A stretch of DNA of 50,046 nt from Solirubrobacter phytolaccae. Lineage in GTDB: Bacteria > Actinomycetota > Thermoleophilia > Solirubrobacterales > Solirubrobacteraceae. The stretch is taken from NCBI RefSeq assembly GCF_027587195.1, contig NZ_JAPDDP010000055.1:1-50046 (forward strand). Reading direction: 5' to 3'. Of the stretch, positions 39,733-48,930 are shown one piece after another (the first letter of the stretch is position 1; each line of letters opens with the position of its first letter). The notes beneath the pieces are model-generated. The model worked only from the letters and a program-made list of their open reading frames with translations. It made no database searches and was not told where the DNA came from. Position numbers and translations under genes: made by a program.

Positions 39733-41970
39733 ATGCGCAGGATGCTCACCGCGGCCGCGTGTGCGGCGGCGGCCTGGGCCGTCGTCCCGTCCGTTGCGGA
39801 CGCGGCGATCCCTCAGGTGTTCACCAAGACGGCGTCGCCGATCAACTGCACGGTGCAGGCGAGCGGCCAGCGCTTCTGCGGCACCGGCACCGCCCAGATC
39901 CCGAGCTGGGACGGGATCCCGCTCGACGTCGCGGTCGCGTTCCCGCCCGCACCCGCGAGCGGCGCCGACGGCCCGTACCCCGTGATCGGGATCTTCCACG
40001 GCTGGGGCGGGACGAAGCTCGGCCTCACCGGCGCCGACGTCCAGCGCGCCCTGAGCCGCGGCTACGCCGTCTTCACGATGACCGACCGCGGCTGGGGCGG
40101 CTCGTGCGGGCGCCTGCTGATCGCCGATCCGCGCTGCGCCGGCAAGGGCTACATCCGCCTGATGCACACGGCCTACGAGGTCCGGGACGCGCAGTACGCG
40201 CTCGGCCAGCTCGCCGACGACGGGCTGATCGAGCCGCAGAAGATCGGTGCGACCGGCGGCTCCTACGGCGGCGGCATGTCGATCGCGCTCGGCGCGCTGC
40301 GCAACCGGACGCTGCTGCCCGACGGGTCGTACGTTCCGTGGACCAGCCCGCTCGGCAAGCCGATGGCGATCGCCGCGACCGTGCCGGAGTACACCTGGTC
40401 GGACCTCGCGACCGCGCTGAACCCGAACGGCTCCTCGCTCGACTACGTCGTCGACGCGCCCTACCTGGGCGGCGGCCACCGCGTCGGCATCCAGAAGCAG
40501 GCGTGGAACACGACGCTGTACGGGGCCGGCACGCTGCTGGGCTATTACGCCCCCATGGGGACTGATCCGTCCGCTGACTTGCCGGGGTGGAAGGCGCTCA
40601 CGGACACCGGCGGGCCGTTCGACGGGGTCGCGGCGGCCGCCGCGATGGTGGCCGAGCTGCCGTCGCGGCACTCGGCGTACGGGATCGACGACAGCGTCCC
40701 GCCCGCGCCCGCCCTGCTCGCGAACGGCTGGAACGACGACCTCTTCCCGGTCGACGAGTCGATCCGGTACTACAACCGCGTCCGGGCGAAGCACCCGAGC
40801 TCGCCGATCTCGATGTTCCACATGGACTTCGGGCACTCGCCGCGCGCTGCTTCCGGTTCCGCTGCCGACCGGGCCGCGCTGGCCACGGCCGAGAACGCGT
40901 GGCTGGACCACTACGTCAAGGGCGTCGGCTCCGAGCCGGCGGACGCGCGCGGCGGCGTCGACATCCTCACCTCCAAGTGCCCCGTGGCCGGCGCGGGGAC
41001 GCGGTACCACGCGCCGACCTGGGCGCAGCTGGCCCCCGGCGAGCTGCGCGTGACCGGCGCGGCGGCGCAGACGGTCGTCGCGCCCGGCACCGCGCCGTCG
41101 AACGCGTTCACCTCGGGCGACGTGTGCACGACGACCGCGAGCGCCGACAACGCGTCCGCCGCGACCTACAGGACCGCGCCGGCGACCACCGCGTACACGC
41201 TCGCGGGCTCCCCGACGATCGTCGCCACGCTCGACGTCAAGGGCGCCAACGACATGGTCGCGGCGCGGCTCTACGACGTCGACGGGGCTTCGCAGCGCCT
41301 CATCGCCCGCGGCGTCCAGCGCCCCTTGAACCCGGGCGGCGGCCCGACGGAGCAGGTCTTCCAGCTGCACCCGCAGGCGTGGCGCGTGGAGCCCGGCCAC
41401 GTGCTCAAGCTCGAGCTGCTCGCCCAGGACTCGACGTACCTGCGCACCCCGACCGGCCAGCAGTCGGTCACCGTGAGCGACCTCGAGCTGCGCCTGCCGC
41501 TCGTCGACGCGCCCGGCACGGACCTCGGCGGCGGCGTGAGCGTCGCCGCTCCGAAGGCCAAGTACCTCCCGGCGGGCTACACGCTCGCCCGCGAGTACGC
41601 GACGCAGACGAGCAGCACCGTCGGCGGCACGGTCCCGGCGACCCTGGCCCTGTCGCTGGGCGCACCGGCGACGTTCCCGACGTTCGTTCCGGGCATCGAT
41701 CGCGACTACACCGCGACCACCACGGCCACGGTGACCTCGAGCGCCGGCGACGCGACGCTGACGGTCAGCGACCCGGGGCACCTGGTCAACGGCCCGTTCA
41801 GCCTCCCGCAGCCGTTGCGGATCGAGCTGGCCAAGTCGTCCTGGAGCGGCCCGACGGCGAACGAGCCGGTCGGCGTCACGTTCAAGCAGGCCATCGGCCG
41901 GACGGACGCGCTGCGCACCGGCACCTACTCCAGGACGGTGACGTTCACGCTGTCGACGACGAACCCGTAG
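39733..41970 (+). CDS. Secreted X-Pro dipeptidyl-peptidase-like enzyme (S15/CocE family)
   Basis: A 745-residue exported alpha/beta-hydrolase. Residues 1-24 are a signal peptide (ends SVADA). The catalytic region includes IGIFHGWGGTK, MTDRGWGGS, the nucleophile Ser177 in GATGGSYGGG, Asp in NGWNDDLFPVDES (~335) and His in HMDFGHSP (~365). The C-terminal ~300 residues form the beta-rich jelly-roll domain (X-Pro_C-like), rich in Thr/Ala. It probably cleaves Pro-containing peptides or esters outside the cell. Leader and operator motif are shared with the subtilase. Confidence 0.9.
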   Translation: MRRMLTAAACAAAAWAVVPSVADAAIPQVFTKTASPINCTVQASGQRFCGTGTAQIPSWDGIPLDVAVAFPPAPASGADGPYPVIGIFHGWGGTKLGLTGADVQRALSRGYAVFTMTDRGWGGSCGRLLIADPRCAGKGYIRLMHTAYEVRDAQYALGQLADDGLIEPQKIGATGGSYGGGMSIALGALRNRTLLPDGSYVPWTSPLGKPMAIAATVPEYTWSDLATALNPNGSSLDYVVDAPYLGGGHRVGIQKQAWNTTLYGAGTLLGYYAPMGTDPSADLPGWKALTDTGGPFDGVAAAAAMVAELPSRHSAYGIDDSVPPAPALLANGWNDDLFPVDESIRYYNRVRAKHPSSPISMFHMDFGHSPRAASGSAADRAALATAENAWLDHYVKGVGSEPADARGGVDILTSKCPVAGAGTRYHAPTWAQLAPGELRVTGAAAQTVVAPGTAPSNAFTSGDVCTTTASADNASAATYRTAPATTAYTLAGSPTIVATLDVKGANDMVAARLYDVDGASQRLIARGVQRPLNPGGGPTEQVFQLHPQAWRVEPGHVLKLELLAQDSTYLRTPTGQQSVTVSDLELRLPLVDAPGTDLGGGVSVAAPKAKYLPAGYTLAREYATQTSSTVGGTVPATLALSLGAPATFPTFVPGIDRDYTATTTATVTSSAGDATLTVSDPGHLVNGPFSLPQPLRIELAKSSWSGPTANEPVGVTFKQAIGRTDALRTGTYSRTVTFTLSTTNP

Positions 41971-43387
41971 GCGCGGGCGGCGGAGGGACCTTCAGGAGCA
42001 GATCCTGGAGGTCCGCCGCCGCGATCGCGTGGGCCAGTCGCCGGCAACGTTCGTGGTCGGAGAGTGGGAGGTGCCACGGCGGGATGCACAGGACCCGCTT
42101 CGGGGGCGCTTCGTTCACGGGCTCGTCCGTCCACGGATCGAGACCAAGGACGAGCTCGATCTCATGAAGCCGGTCGAACGGACGGCTCAGGTGGAGCGAC
42201 GCGCGCCGGCAGCTGGACGGAGGCTTGATCTCGGTGGGAAGCACGACGATCCAGACGTCCCGTGCCGCGGGCTCGAGCTTGTCGTCCTCGGCGACGAAGA
42301 ACCGCGCCAGTGCCTCCACCTCGGCCCAGGCGGTGGTCTCGAACCTCTGCACCCCGATCTGCGTCACCGCCCAACGTTCGGGGAGCGAGTGCCGCCGTAA
42401 CCAGGCCCACAGCCGCTCCCGGCGCCCGTACGGAGCGGGCCGCAGCGCCGCGCTCCGTCCGTCCCGGTGGCTGTGCAGCAGCCACCAGTAGCGGTCCATG
42501 TGCTGCACGATCGGAGACCGGAACAGCTGGCGGGTCAGGGTCCGGTCGAACGTCCCCGCGTTGTGCCCGGCGGCGAGCTCCTCGTAGAACTCGATCGTCA
42601 CCTGGATGTCGTTCATCCGCGGGCCGGGCTCGTCGGGCTCGACGCGCTCCAGCAGCTCCGATTCGCCGCTGACCGCGACGTCCCACGCGAGGAGACGGTC
42701 GAAGCAGTCGCCCGCGTCATTGACGCCGTTGATGTAGCGCAGCCCGCGTGACACGTTCCGCAGCGTCTCGCGTCCCTGGCTGCGGTCCAACAGCGCCGAG
42801 ACGCGTGCGCGACGACCCTCCCCCGCCGTGAGCCGCATCTGACGCAACACGAGCCAGAGACCGACCGCGGTGAGCATCAGGGTGACCATCCCGACGGCGA
42901 CCGAGATCACCTCCGTGAGCTTCGGGCCCGGTTCGATCCGCGCGGCCGCGACGCGCAGCGTGTCCGCGGCGACGGCGCTGCCCGTGGCGCCGGGGTCGCC
43001 GTCCACGGTCATCGAGATCCGCTGGCGGTCGGAGGGCGTCATGGCGCCGGTCCGCCAGCAGCGCACCTCCGCCTCGAGCGGGCCTGGGGCCGCATCGGCG
43101 GGGACCGTCCAGCGCCACCGCAGGTCCATGCCGCCGTCCGCGTCGGCGGTCGAGGGCTCGGCCGGCGCGTTCCTGCTGGTGAACACCAGGGCGCAGCGGG
43201 CGAACCCGTGCGCCTCCGCATCGACGTGCGCCTCGGTTCCGGGCTTCAGGACCTCGGGTACCTGGTCGATAATCAACCCGACGGGCTCGGCCGCCGCGGG
43301 CGAGGCGAGCACCCAACTCGCCGCCAGGACCGCCAGCGCCCTTGTGGCCGCGTCTAGAATGAGAGGCACCATGGGACCCGGCTTCAT
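41945..43387 (-). CDS. Membrane protein of unknown function (DUF4760-like)
   Basis: A 480-residue protein, family not firmly recognised. An N-terminal signal or anchor (~residues 8-33, ending ASPAAA) is followed by an extracytoplasmic beta-rich region (~34-150), a membrane helix (ISVAVGMVTLMLTAVGLWLVLRQM, ~160-183) and a cytosolic part with NDIQVTIEFYEELAAG and MDRYWWLLHSHRD that resembles DUF4760-type proteins. ATG at 43387 or 43372. It lies 70 bp downstream of the VWA gene on the same strand and may belong to that unit. Its end overlaps the S15 gene by 26 bp. Confidence 0.7.
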   Translation of the reverse strand: MKPGPMVPLILDAATRALAVLAASWVLASPAAAEPVGLIIDQVPEVLKPGTEAHVDAEAHGFARCALVFTSRNAPAEPSTADADGGMDLRWRWTVPADAAPGPLEAEVRCWRTGAMTPSDRQRISMTVDGDPGATGSAVAADTLRVAAARIEPGPKLTEVISVAVGMVTLMLTAVGLWLVLRQMRLTAGEGRRARVSALLDRSQGRETLRNVSRGLRYINGVNDAGDCFDRLLAWDVAVSGESELLERVEPDEPGPRMNDIQVTIEFYEELAAGHNAGTFDRTLTRQLFRSPIVQHMDRYWWLLHSHRDGRSAALRPAPYGRRERLWAWLRRHSLPERWAVTQIGVQRFETTAWAEVEALARFFVAEDDKLEPAARDVWIVVLPTEIKPPSSCRRASLHLSRPFDRLHEIELVLGLDPWTDEPVNEAPPKRVLCIPPWHLPLSDHERCRRLAHAIAAADLQDLLLKVPPPPAPTGSSSTA

Positions 43388-43400
43388 CAAGAAGTAGAAC

Positions 43401-43421
43401 GCGCCGCCACTTCGGCGGCGC
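43401..43421 (-). other. GC hairpin between VWA gene and downstream membrane gene
   Basis: GCGCCGCC/GGCGGCGC, 8-bp stem with a 5-nt loop. It lacks a T tract; it could attenuate transcription from the VWA gene into the gene starting at 43387. Confidence 0.35.
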
Positions 43422-43457
43422 CCCGCATGGTGTGTCTGGCGCGGGCGCACGGCGTGA

Positions 43458-44573
43458 TCATGCGCCTTCTATGACGACCGTCCGTGCCCATTCGGGCGGG
43501 TTCTCGTGCCACCCGTCGCTGAGCAGTCCGACGACGACGCGGATCCCACGTGGTGGTCGATCCGGCCACGGCGTGAAGCCATCGGTCAGCACGACGACAA
43601 CTGATGGTCGAGGTCGCAGCACCGCCGCCGCCTCGATTCCAGCGCCCATGTCCGTGCCACCCCCGCCCGCGAGCTCCACCTGGGCGGCGCGGCTGACGCT
43701 GCGGACGGCGTGCACCGCGGTGTCGACCGCGAGCACGCGTACCCGTCGCAGCCCGGCTCGCTTGAGCACGGCCTCGACCTCCGCGAGTGCCCGGGCGAGC
43801 AGCTCGTCGTGCATCGAGCCCGAGGTGTCGACGACGATCGCGACGTCCGGAACCGGCCGCACGAGCGCCGGCAGCAGGACGTCCGGGTGCGGCCGCCGCG
43901 CGGGCCGGCGGTAGCTGTAGTCGACCATTCCCGACACGGCGGCGACCGCGGCGCGCACCTCGGCGGCGAGGACCCGTCGCCAGTCGACCTTGGAGGGGAG
44001 CACGGACTCGGCCCAGCGCTGCCAGCCGCCGGGGACGGTGCCCGGCGGCTGGGCGTGGATCTCCGCGGCCGTGCCGAGCCGCAGCAGCGCCGCCTGCTCG
44101 CGGCCGATGCCGTCCTCGCAGGCGTCGGGGCGGCCGTCGGCGCCCGACCCGCAGTCCCAGCGGCGTGGCCCCTCCGCTCCGGCCTCGTAGTAGTGCTCGG
44201 CGAACCGGCCCGGCTCGCAGCCGAGATCCTCAGGCCGGTCGGGAGCGACGTCGGGCACAGCGTCTTCGAGGTCGTCGTTGATCTCGGCGTCAGCGGCCCG
44301 GTTCCAGTGCTCGCGCCGGTCGAGCCCGTCGGCGCGGCCCGCGTGATCGCGGACGACGTGCGCGGTGAGATGGATGAGCAGGCGCGCGAGCTGGTCGACG
44401 GGCAGCGCTTCGACGACCGCCGGGTCGGCGCGGACGGTCCACGCTCGGTCGACGCCGATCGTCCCCGAGCCGGGGTCCGCGCGCACGGTCGTGGCGAACA
44501 ACGCGCTCGCCAGGTACGGCAGACGCGCGGCGGCGGCCACTCGCGCGGCGGCGACCTTGTGCGCGTCGATCAA
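43458..44573 (-). CDS. VWA-like protein with degenerate metallopeptidase domain (DUF2201-like)
   Basis: A 371-residue protein. The N-terminal part resembles the putative metallopeptidase domain paired with VWA-like domains: LLIHLTAHVVRDHAGR (~64-79) stands where HExxH is expected but lacks the Glu (HLTAH), and NRAADAEIND (~91-100) matches the accompanying N-x-AxD-x-x-IN motif. The C-terminal VWA domain has an intact MIDAS, VVDTSGSM (Asp249, Ser251, Ser253), with later GGGGTDMGAG. It likely works with the ATPase immediately upstream: TTG start overlaps that gene's stop (TTGA). Substrate unknown. Confidence 0.85.
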   Translation of the reverse strand: MIDAHKVAAARVAAAARLPYLASALFATTVRADPGSGTIGVDRAWTVRADPAVVEALPVDQLARLLIHLTAHVVRDHAGRADGLDRREHWNRAADAEINDDLEDAVPDVAPDRPEDLGCEPGRFAEHYYEAGAEGPRRWDCGSGADGRPDACEDGIGREQAALLRLGTAAEIHAQPPGTVPGGWQRWAESVLPSKVDWRRVLAAEVRAAVAAVSGMVDYSYRRPARRPHPDVLLPALVRPVPDVAIVVDTSGSMHDELLARALAEVEAVLKRAGLRRVRVLAVDTAVHAVRSVSRAAQVELAGGGGTDMGAGIEAAAVLRPRPSVVVVLTDGFTPWPDRPPRGIRVVVGLLSDGWHENPPEWARTVVIEGA

Positions 44574-45658
44574 GTCAGCAGCCCGGCGTCGCGCAGCAGC
44601 GGGGCGAAGGCCTTGACCTCGTCCGGCACCGGCGCGCCCGCCGGGCGGCACCGGGCGAGCGTGCGTGCGGCGGTGGCGGCGACATCGGGCGCGGCAGCCG
44701 TGGCGCGGCCGAACACGCGCCAGCCACGCGCCCAGCGGTCCGGCGTGGGATCGGTGGCGACGGCCGCGGCGACGGCGCTCAACGCCGCGTAGGCGCGGTC
44801 ACCGCGCTCAGGCAGGATGAAGCCCTCGGGATGGGCGAGCGCGACCTCGGGGTCGGGAAGGTCGGCCTCGGCGAGCCACGTGAGGAGCTCCACGCCCGGC
44901 CCGGCGCCGACGCAGCCGCGGACGAGCAGGGATCGCGCCAGCTCGCTCGCCTTCCCGGCCGCGGCGAGCAGCCGTGCGGTCATGTCCCAACTGCGAGGGC
45001 TCGGCCACGCGCGGCCCGCGGCGGCCGCGTTGTCGGGTACGTCGAGGGCCAGCGGCCCACGGACGGTGAGGAACCCCGCGATCCAGCTGCGCGCGACGGG
45101 AATCCGGCGCTCCCATCCCGGGTTCAAGTCCGGTGGAGTGGGGTCGGGCCAGCCGCCCGCGAAGCCCGCGGCGATCGTCCGCGCGTCCACGGGCCAGTCC
45201 AGGTGGCAGAAGCGGTTGGCCAGCGGTGGCGTCAGCTCCCAGCCGTCCGCCGCCTGCTCGGGCGGGTTCGCGGCGGCCACCACCGCAACGTGCTCGGGCA
45301 GCTCGAGGTCGCCGACGGTCCGCTCGAGCACGACGCGCAGCAACGCCGCCTGCACGGCCGGTGGCGCCGTCGAGACCTCGTCGAAGAACGCCACGCCGTG
45401 GCCTGCCTCGGCGAGCCGCACTGCCCAGCGCGGTGGTGCGAAGTCCACGCGCGAGCCGTCGGCGACGATCGGCAGCCCGGCGAAGTCCGACGGCTCGCGG
45501 ATCGAGGCGATCACCGTCTCGCACGGCCAGCCGGCCGCGTCGGCGAGCGCTCGGATCACGGACGTCTTGCCGGTACCGGGTGCGCCCCACAGCAGCACGG
45601 GCACCCGGGCCGCGACGGCGATCCCGAGCGCTTCGAGCGCGGTCGACTGGTGCTCCAT
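44570..45658 (-). CDS. MoxR-like AAA+ ATPase
   Basis: A 362-residue AAA+ protein. Walker A is WGAPGTGKTSV (~24-33), Walker B GVAFFDEVSTA (~89-98), sensor 1 VAAANPPE (~128) and the arginine-finger region TPPLANRFCHLDW. The C-terminal ~150 residues are helical and Ala-rich. MoxR-type ATPases act as chaperones with VWA partners that recognise or activate targets; the adjacent VWA gene fits. It starts 26 bp from a divergent operon. Confidence 0.92.
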   Translation of the reverse strand: MEHQSTALEALGIAVAARVPVLLWGAPGTGKTSVIRALADAAGWPCETVIASIREPSDFAGLPIVADGSRVDFAPPRWAVRLAEAGHGVAFFDEVSTAPPAVQAALLRVVLERTVGDLELPEHVAVVAAANPPEQAADGWELTPPLANRFCHLDWPVDARTIAAGFAGGWPDPTPPDLNPGWERRIPVARSWIAGFLTVRGPLALDVPDNAAAAGRAWPSPRSWDMTARLLAAAGKASELARSLLVRGCVGAGPGVELLTWLAEADLPDPEVALAHPEGFILPERGDRAYAALSAVAAAVATDPTPDRWARGWRVFGRATAAAPDVAATAARTLARCRPAGAPVPDEVKAFAPLLRDAGLLT

Positions 45659-45684
45659 CGCTCAACTGTGGCACGCTCCCGGCG

Positions 45685-46917
45685 ATGAGCGTGTTCGACG
45701 CCGAGCTGCACCTGCGCCTGGTGGCGGAACGCGCGCTGCTCGAAGCGCCCGACCCGCGCCACGGCGGCGGAGAGGAGACCGTCGCGACGGCTGCGGCGCG
45801 GGCGCTGGTGGCCATCGGCGCGCTGGCGGCGGAGACCGCCGGTGAGGTGCTCGAGGAGTACACGTTCGCCGCCACCTTGCGTGGGCACGAGGTCCACGAG
45901 CTCTTCCACCACTTGCACGCTCCGCCGCGGACGGCCGGCCCAGCGGCGCTCGAACCGCTCCGAGCGCGGCGTGTGGCGGCGATCGGCCAGGACGTCGCGC
46001 ATGCCGCCGGGACGCTCCGCCTGACCTACGTGATCTTCGGCGAGCGGGCCGAGCTCGGCGTCGTCGGCCTGCTCGACGAGTCGGCGTTCAACCACGGGCC
46101 GCCCAGCCTGCGGGTCAAGGACGACACCGGCACGGAGGTGCAGGCCGAGTTCGCGGGCGGCTGGTCCGGCCGTCAGCTGCACGGGACCTTCTACCCCATG
46201 CGCCGCACGCTCTCGCCGACGACGCGCTGGCTCGAGGTCGAGGGTCAGCGGCTGGAGTTGCGGGACGAGGACGCGCACCACGAGGTCCGGCTCGAGCCGC
46301 TGCGGGAGTCCGATCCCGCGCTGCGGCACCTGTGGCGGCAGATCACGCCGGACGAGTGGTCGCACCGTCCGGCGCCGCTCGAGACGGTGATCGACACGCT
46401 CGTGGCGTCGGGCGCGCTTGTAGTCGACCATCCCGAGCTGGACACGATCCGCCGCGTGCACACGGCCTTGGACGGGAACGGCGGCGGCAAGCGCGGCCTG
46501 CCCGAGCCGTGGCGGTCGCTGCGCCGCGGCCACGGGCACCCCCGCGGTGGCGACGGCCCCCGCGGCGTGGTCGTCGTCGGCGCGGTGACGCCGGTGTTCG
46601 ACGAGTGCGCGGTCGCCGTCGACGTCCTCGAGTCCTCCGAAGACGGCTGGAGCCTGATCGTGCGCGTGACGCCGAGCGCGGCGGTGAAGTCGCACTTCGG
46701 CGGTGACCCGCTGCGCTCGCATCTGGTGTGGTGGGCCGCCGACGACCGGCGGCACACGTACGTCGCACACACGGGCAACTGGGACGGCTCCGAGACGGAG
46801 GGCTCAGGCGTCATCCAGTTCGAGGCGCCACTGGACGCGAAGGCGTCGTACGTGGACCTGATGCCCACGGGCCACACCCACCGGGCGGTCATCCGCGTTC
46901 CGCTGGTGTGGCGGTGA
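45685..46917 (+). CDS. Hypothetical protein with two related beta-rich domains
   Basis: A 410-residue protein not recognised. The first ~110 residues are helical (ELHLRLVAERALLEAPDPRH...). Two beta-rich domains follow (~115-215 and ~290-408) that appear to be diverged duplicates: GGWSGRQLHGTFYP ... RWLEVEG in the first aligns in spacing with GNWDGSETEGSGV ... YVDLMPTG in the second. No signal peptide. ATG at 45685 has a CACGCT box 7 nt upstream. It overlaps the next gene (GTGA) and is divergent from the MoxR-VWA pair, suggesting a shared task. Confidence 0.8.
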   Translation: MSVFDAELHLRLVAERALLEAPDPRHGGGEETVATAAARALVAIGALAAETAGEVLEEYTFAATLRGHEVHELFHHLHAPPRTAGPAALEPLRARRVAAIGQDVAHAAGTLRLTYVIFGERAELGVVGLLDESAFNHGPPSLRVKDDTGTEVQAEFAGGWSGRQLHGTFYPMRRTLSPTTRWLEVEGQRLELRDEDAHHEVRLEPLRESDPALRHLWRQITPDEWSHRPAPLETVIDTLVASGALVVDHPELDTIRRVHTALDGNGGGKRGLPEPWRSLRRGHGHPRGGDGPRGVVVVGAVTPVFDECAVAVDVLESSEDGWSLIVRVTPSAAVKSHFGGDPLRSHLVWWAADDRRHTYVAHTGNWDGSETEGSGVIQFEAPLDAKASYVDLMPTGHTHRAVIRVPLVWR

Positions 46918-47675
46918 GCGCGTGGTGGGAGGGCGTTCCGCCCGCCGTCACGCGCGTGCGCTGCGGCGACGCCGTGCATCGTGTGCAGTGGCGTGACGGC
47001 GCGCTGCACGCGCTCGATCATGCGGACGTCGACGGTGAGCGCACGCTGGCCGCGCTCGGCGGGGACCCGTGCGCCTGCATCGAGCTGCTCGACGCGTGGA
47101 CGCGCTTCGCGGCCGACGAGCACGTGCTCGTGCTGGCGAGCCGCGGCCCGGCCGACCGGATCGCCTCGCGCGAGTGGGGTGCCGAGTCCGACGAAGCGCA
47201 CGCGTTCACGTACGCGCCGAGGGGAGCGGGAGGCGCGTCGATCGTGTCGTTCGACGCCGAGCACCTCTCGCTCCTGCGGTTGCCCGGTGGATTGCCGGAT
47301 CGGCTCGTGGCAACGGTCGCGGCCAACGTCGTCGAGCGCGGCGAGGTGTCGTCGCGTGCCTACGCCGCGTTCTATGGGCGCGTGCGCCTGGTCTTGCTCG
47401 ACTGGCTCGGCCTGCCGGACGCGGAGCTCGCGCTCACGCTGGCCGATGCGCCGACGGTGGTGGTCGAGACGCACGTAGTGCGCGCCGCGCTGCCGTTCTC
47501 GTGGCTCGTGGACGTGTGGGCACGTGGGCTCACGACGCTGCTCGGGCGCTTCACGCTCGCCGCGCGGGTGGAGGACGGGACGTACGTCCTGAGCGTCCTC
47601 ACGCCCGACCTGGCGCTCGAGGAGCTGCGGATCGCGATGAATCCGGCCGTCCCGGGCAGTCGAAGCGGGACATGA
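46914..47675 (+). CDS. Hypothetical protein, MoxR-VWA neighbour
   Basis: A 253-residue cytosolic protein with no recognised domain. It opens with WWEGVPPAVTRVRCGDAVHRVQWRDGALHALDH and has a CACIELLDAW segment; Leu/Ala/Val-rich helices follow, e.g. RLVLLDWLGLPDAELALTLADA. Coupled at both ends: GTG overlaps the previous stop and its TGA overlaps the ATG of the serine hydrolase. Coding status is secure from these overlaps; function unknown. Confidence 0.8.
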   Translation: MSAWWEGVPPAVTRVRCGDAVHRVQWRDGALHALDHADVDGERTLAALGGDPCACIELLDAWTRFAADEHVLVLASRGPADRIASREWGAESDEAHAFTYAPRGAGGASIVSFDAEHLSLLRLPGGLPDRLVATVAANVVERGEVSSRAYAAFYGRVRLVLLDWLGLPDAELALTLADAPTVVVETHVVRAALPFSWLVDVWARGLTTLLGRFTLAARVEDGTYVLSVLTPDLALEELRIAMNPAVPGSRSGT

Positions 47676-48778
47676 GCTCCTTCGATGAGATCTGGCGCGT
47701 CCCGGACGGTGGCGTGGCGGACGAGCGGTTCCCAGGCTACGTGGGCGCGGTGCGGGTCCGCGGGCACGTGGAGATCCACGCTGCCGGGCGGACGGCCGTG
47801 GAGGCCGACAGCGCGCCGATGACGGCCGGGACGCAGTTCCGGATCGCGTCGATCACCAAGCCGATGGGCGGCGCGCTGCTGCTCGGGCTCGTCGAGGACG
47901 GGCTCATCGGGCTGGACGACGAGGTGGCGCGGTGGGCGCCGGAGCTGGCTTCGCCGCGGGTCCTGCGCGACCCGGACGGGCCGCTGGACGACACGGTCGC
48001 CGCGGTGCGGCCGGTGACGGTGCGGCACCTGGTGACGTTGACGTCGGGCTGGGGCGTGGGGCTGAAGCCGAACCCGCTGCAGGCGGCGATGATCGAGCGC
48101 GACGTGTTCCCGAGCGCGATGGGGCACGCGTGCACGGGCGACGAGTTCCTGGAGCGGGTCGGCTCGCTCCCGCTCGTGTTCCAGCCCGGTGAGGGCTGGC
48201 GCTACGAGACGTCCTTCAACCTGCTCGGGCTGGTGCTGGAGCGGGCGCTGGGCAAGACCGTCGGCGAGCTGCTGGCCGAGCGGGTCTTCGGTCCGCTGGG
48301 GATGACCGACACCGCGTTCGCCGGCGATCCGGCGCGGCTCGCGGCGGCGTACCGCCCGAAGCGGGCCGGCCTGGAGCTGACCGACCCGCCGGACGGGAAG
48401 TTCGCCCGCCCGCCGGGCTTCGAGCAGCTCAGCGGCGGGCTGGTCTCGACCGCAGGCGACGTGCTGCGCTTCTACAGCGCGATCGCGGACGGCGAGCTGC
48501 TCAGCGACGCCTCACGCGCCGCGATGACCACGAACGCGCTCACGCCGCAGCAGCGGGCCTCCGCGCCGGAGGTCTTCCTGGCGCCTGGTTCGACCTGGGG
48601 CCTCGGGACCGGGATCATCGAGGCGACGGGCGCGTGGGGCTGGTCGGGCGGCACGGGCACCACCGCGGCCGTCGATCCCGCTCACGACACCGTGGCCGTG
48701 CTGTTGACGCAGCGCGCGATGGCCGGGCCGGACGACAGCCCGCAGCCGTTCCACGACGCGGTCTCGGGAGTTCGCTGA
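47672..48778 (+). CDS. Class C beta-lactamase-like serine hydrolase
   Basis: A 368-residue penicillin-binding-protein-fold hydrolase. The nucleophile motif is RIASITKPM (SxxK, Ser ~residue 60), the second motif YETSFN (YxN-like, ~175) and the third probably WGWSGGTGT (in place of HTG, ~325). HLVTLTSGWG matches the family's LL-x-HTSG motif. No signal peptide is seen, so an intracellular esterase or peptidase rather than an antibiotic-resistance lactamase is likely. Third gene of the operon starting at 45685. Confidence 0.9.
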   Translation: MSSFDEIWRVPDGGVADERFPGYVGAVRVRGHVEIHAAGRTAVEADSAPMTAGTQFRIASITKPMGGALLLGLVEDGLIGLDDEVARWAPELASPRVLRDPDGPLDDTVAAVRPVTVRHLVTLTSGWGVGLKPNPLQAAMIERDVFPSAMGHACTGDEFLERVGSLPLVFQPGEGWRYETSFNLLGLVLERALGKTVGELLAERVFGPLGMTDTAFAGDPARLAAAYRPKRAGLELTDPPDGKFARPPGFEQLSGGLVSTAGDVLRFYSAIADGELLSDASRAAMTTNALTPQQRASAPEVFLAPGSTWGLGTGIIEATGAWGWSGGTGTTAAVDPAHDTVAVLLTQRAMAGPDDSPQPFHDAVSGVR

Positions 48779-48843
48779 AGAATGGGCGATGTGCCTGATG
48801 TGGTGCAGCCGCCAGTGCCTCGGGACGCCCGCGACAAGCGTGG

Positions 48844-48858
48844 CGTGCCTCTGGCACG
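48844..48858. other. Small hairpin in intergenic region 48779-48930
   Basis: CGTGCC/GGCACG with a TCT loop, in a 152-bp gap between convergent genes in which nothing else is recognised. It may help terminate either transcript. Confidence 0.3.
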
Positions 48859-48930
48859 TGAGCGTCGTGGGTGGCGCGAGGTGCCGGGGATGTGCCGCAG
48901 CAGGTGTGTCGGAATTCTGCAGCGGGCTCC

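Noticed and set aside
48779-48930. Possible small RNA in the gap between serine hydrolase and USP-like gene
   Set aside because: Only one short hairpin, no promoter-like box and no terminator.
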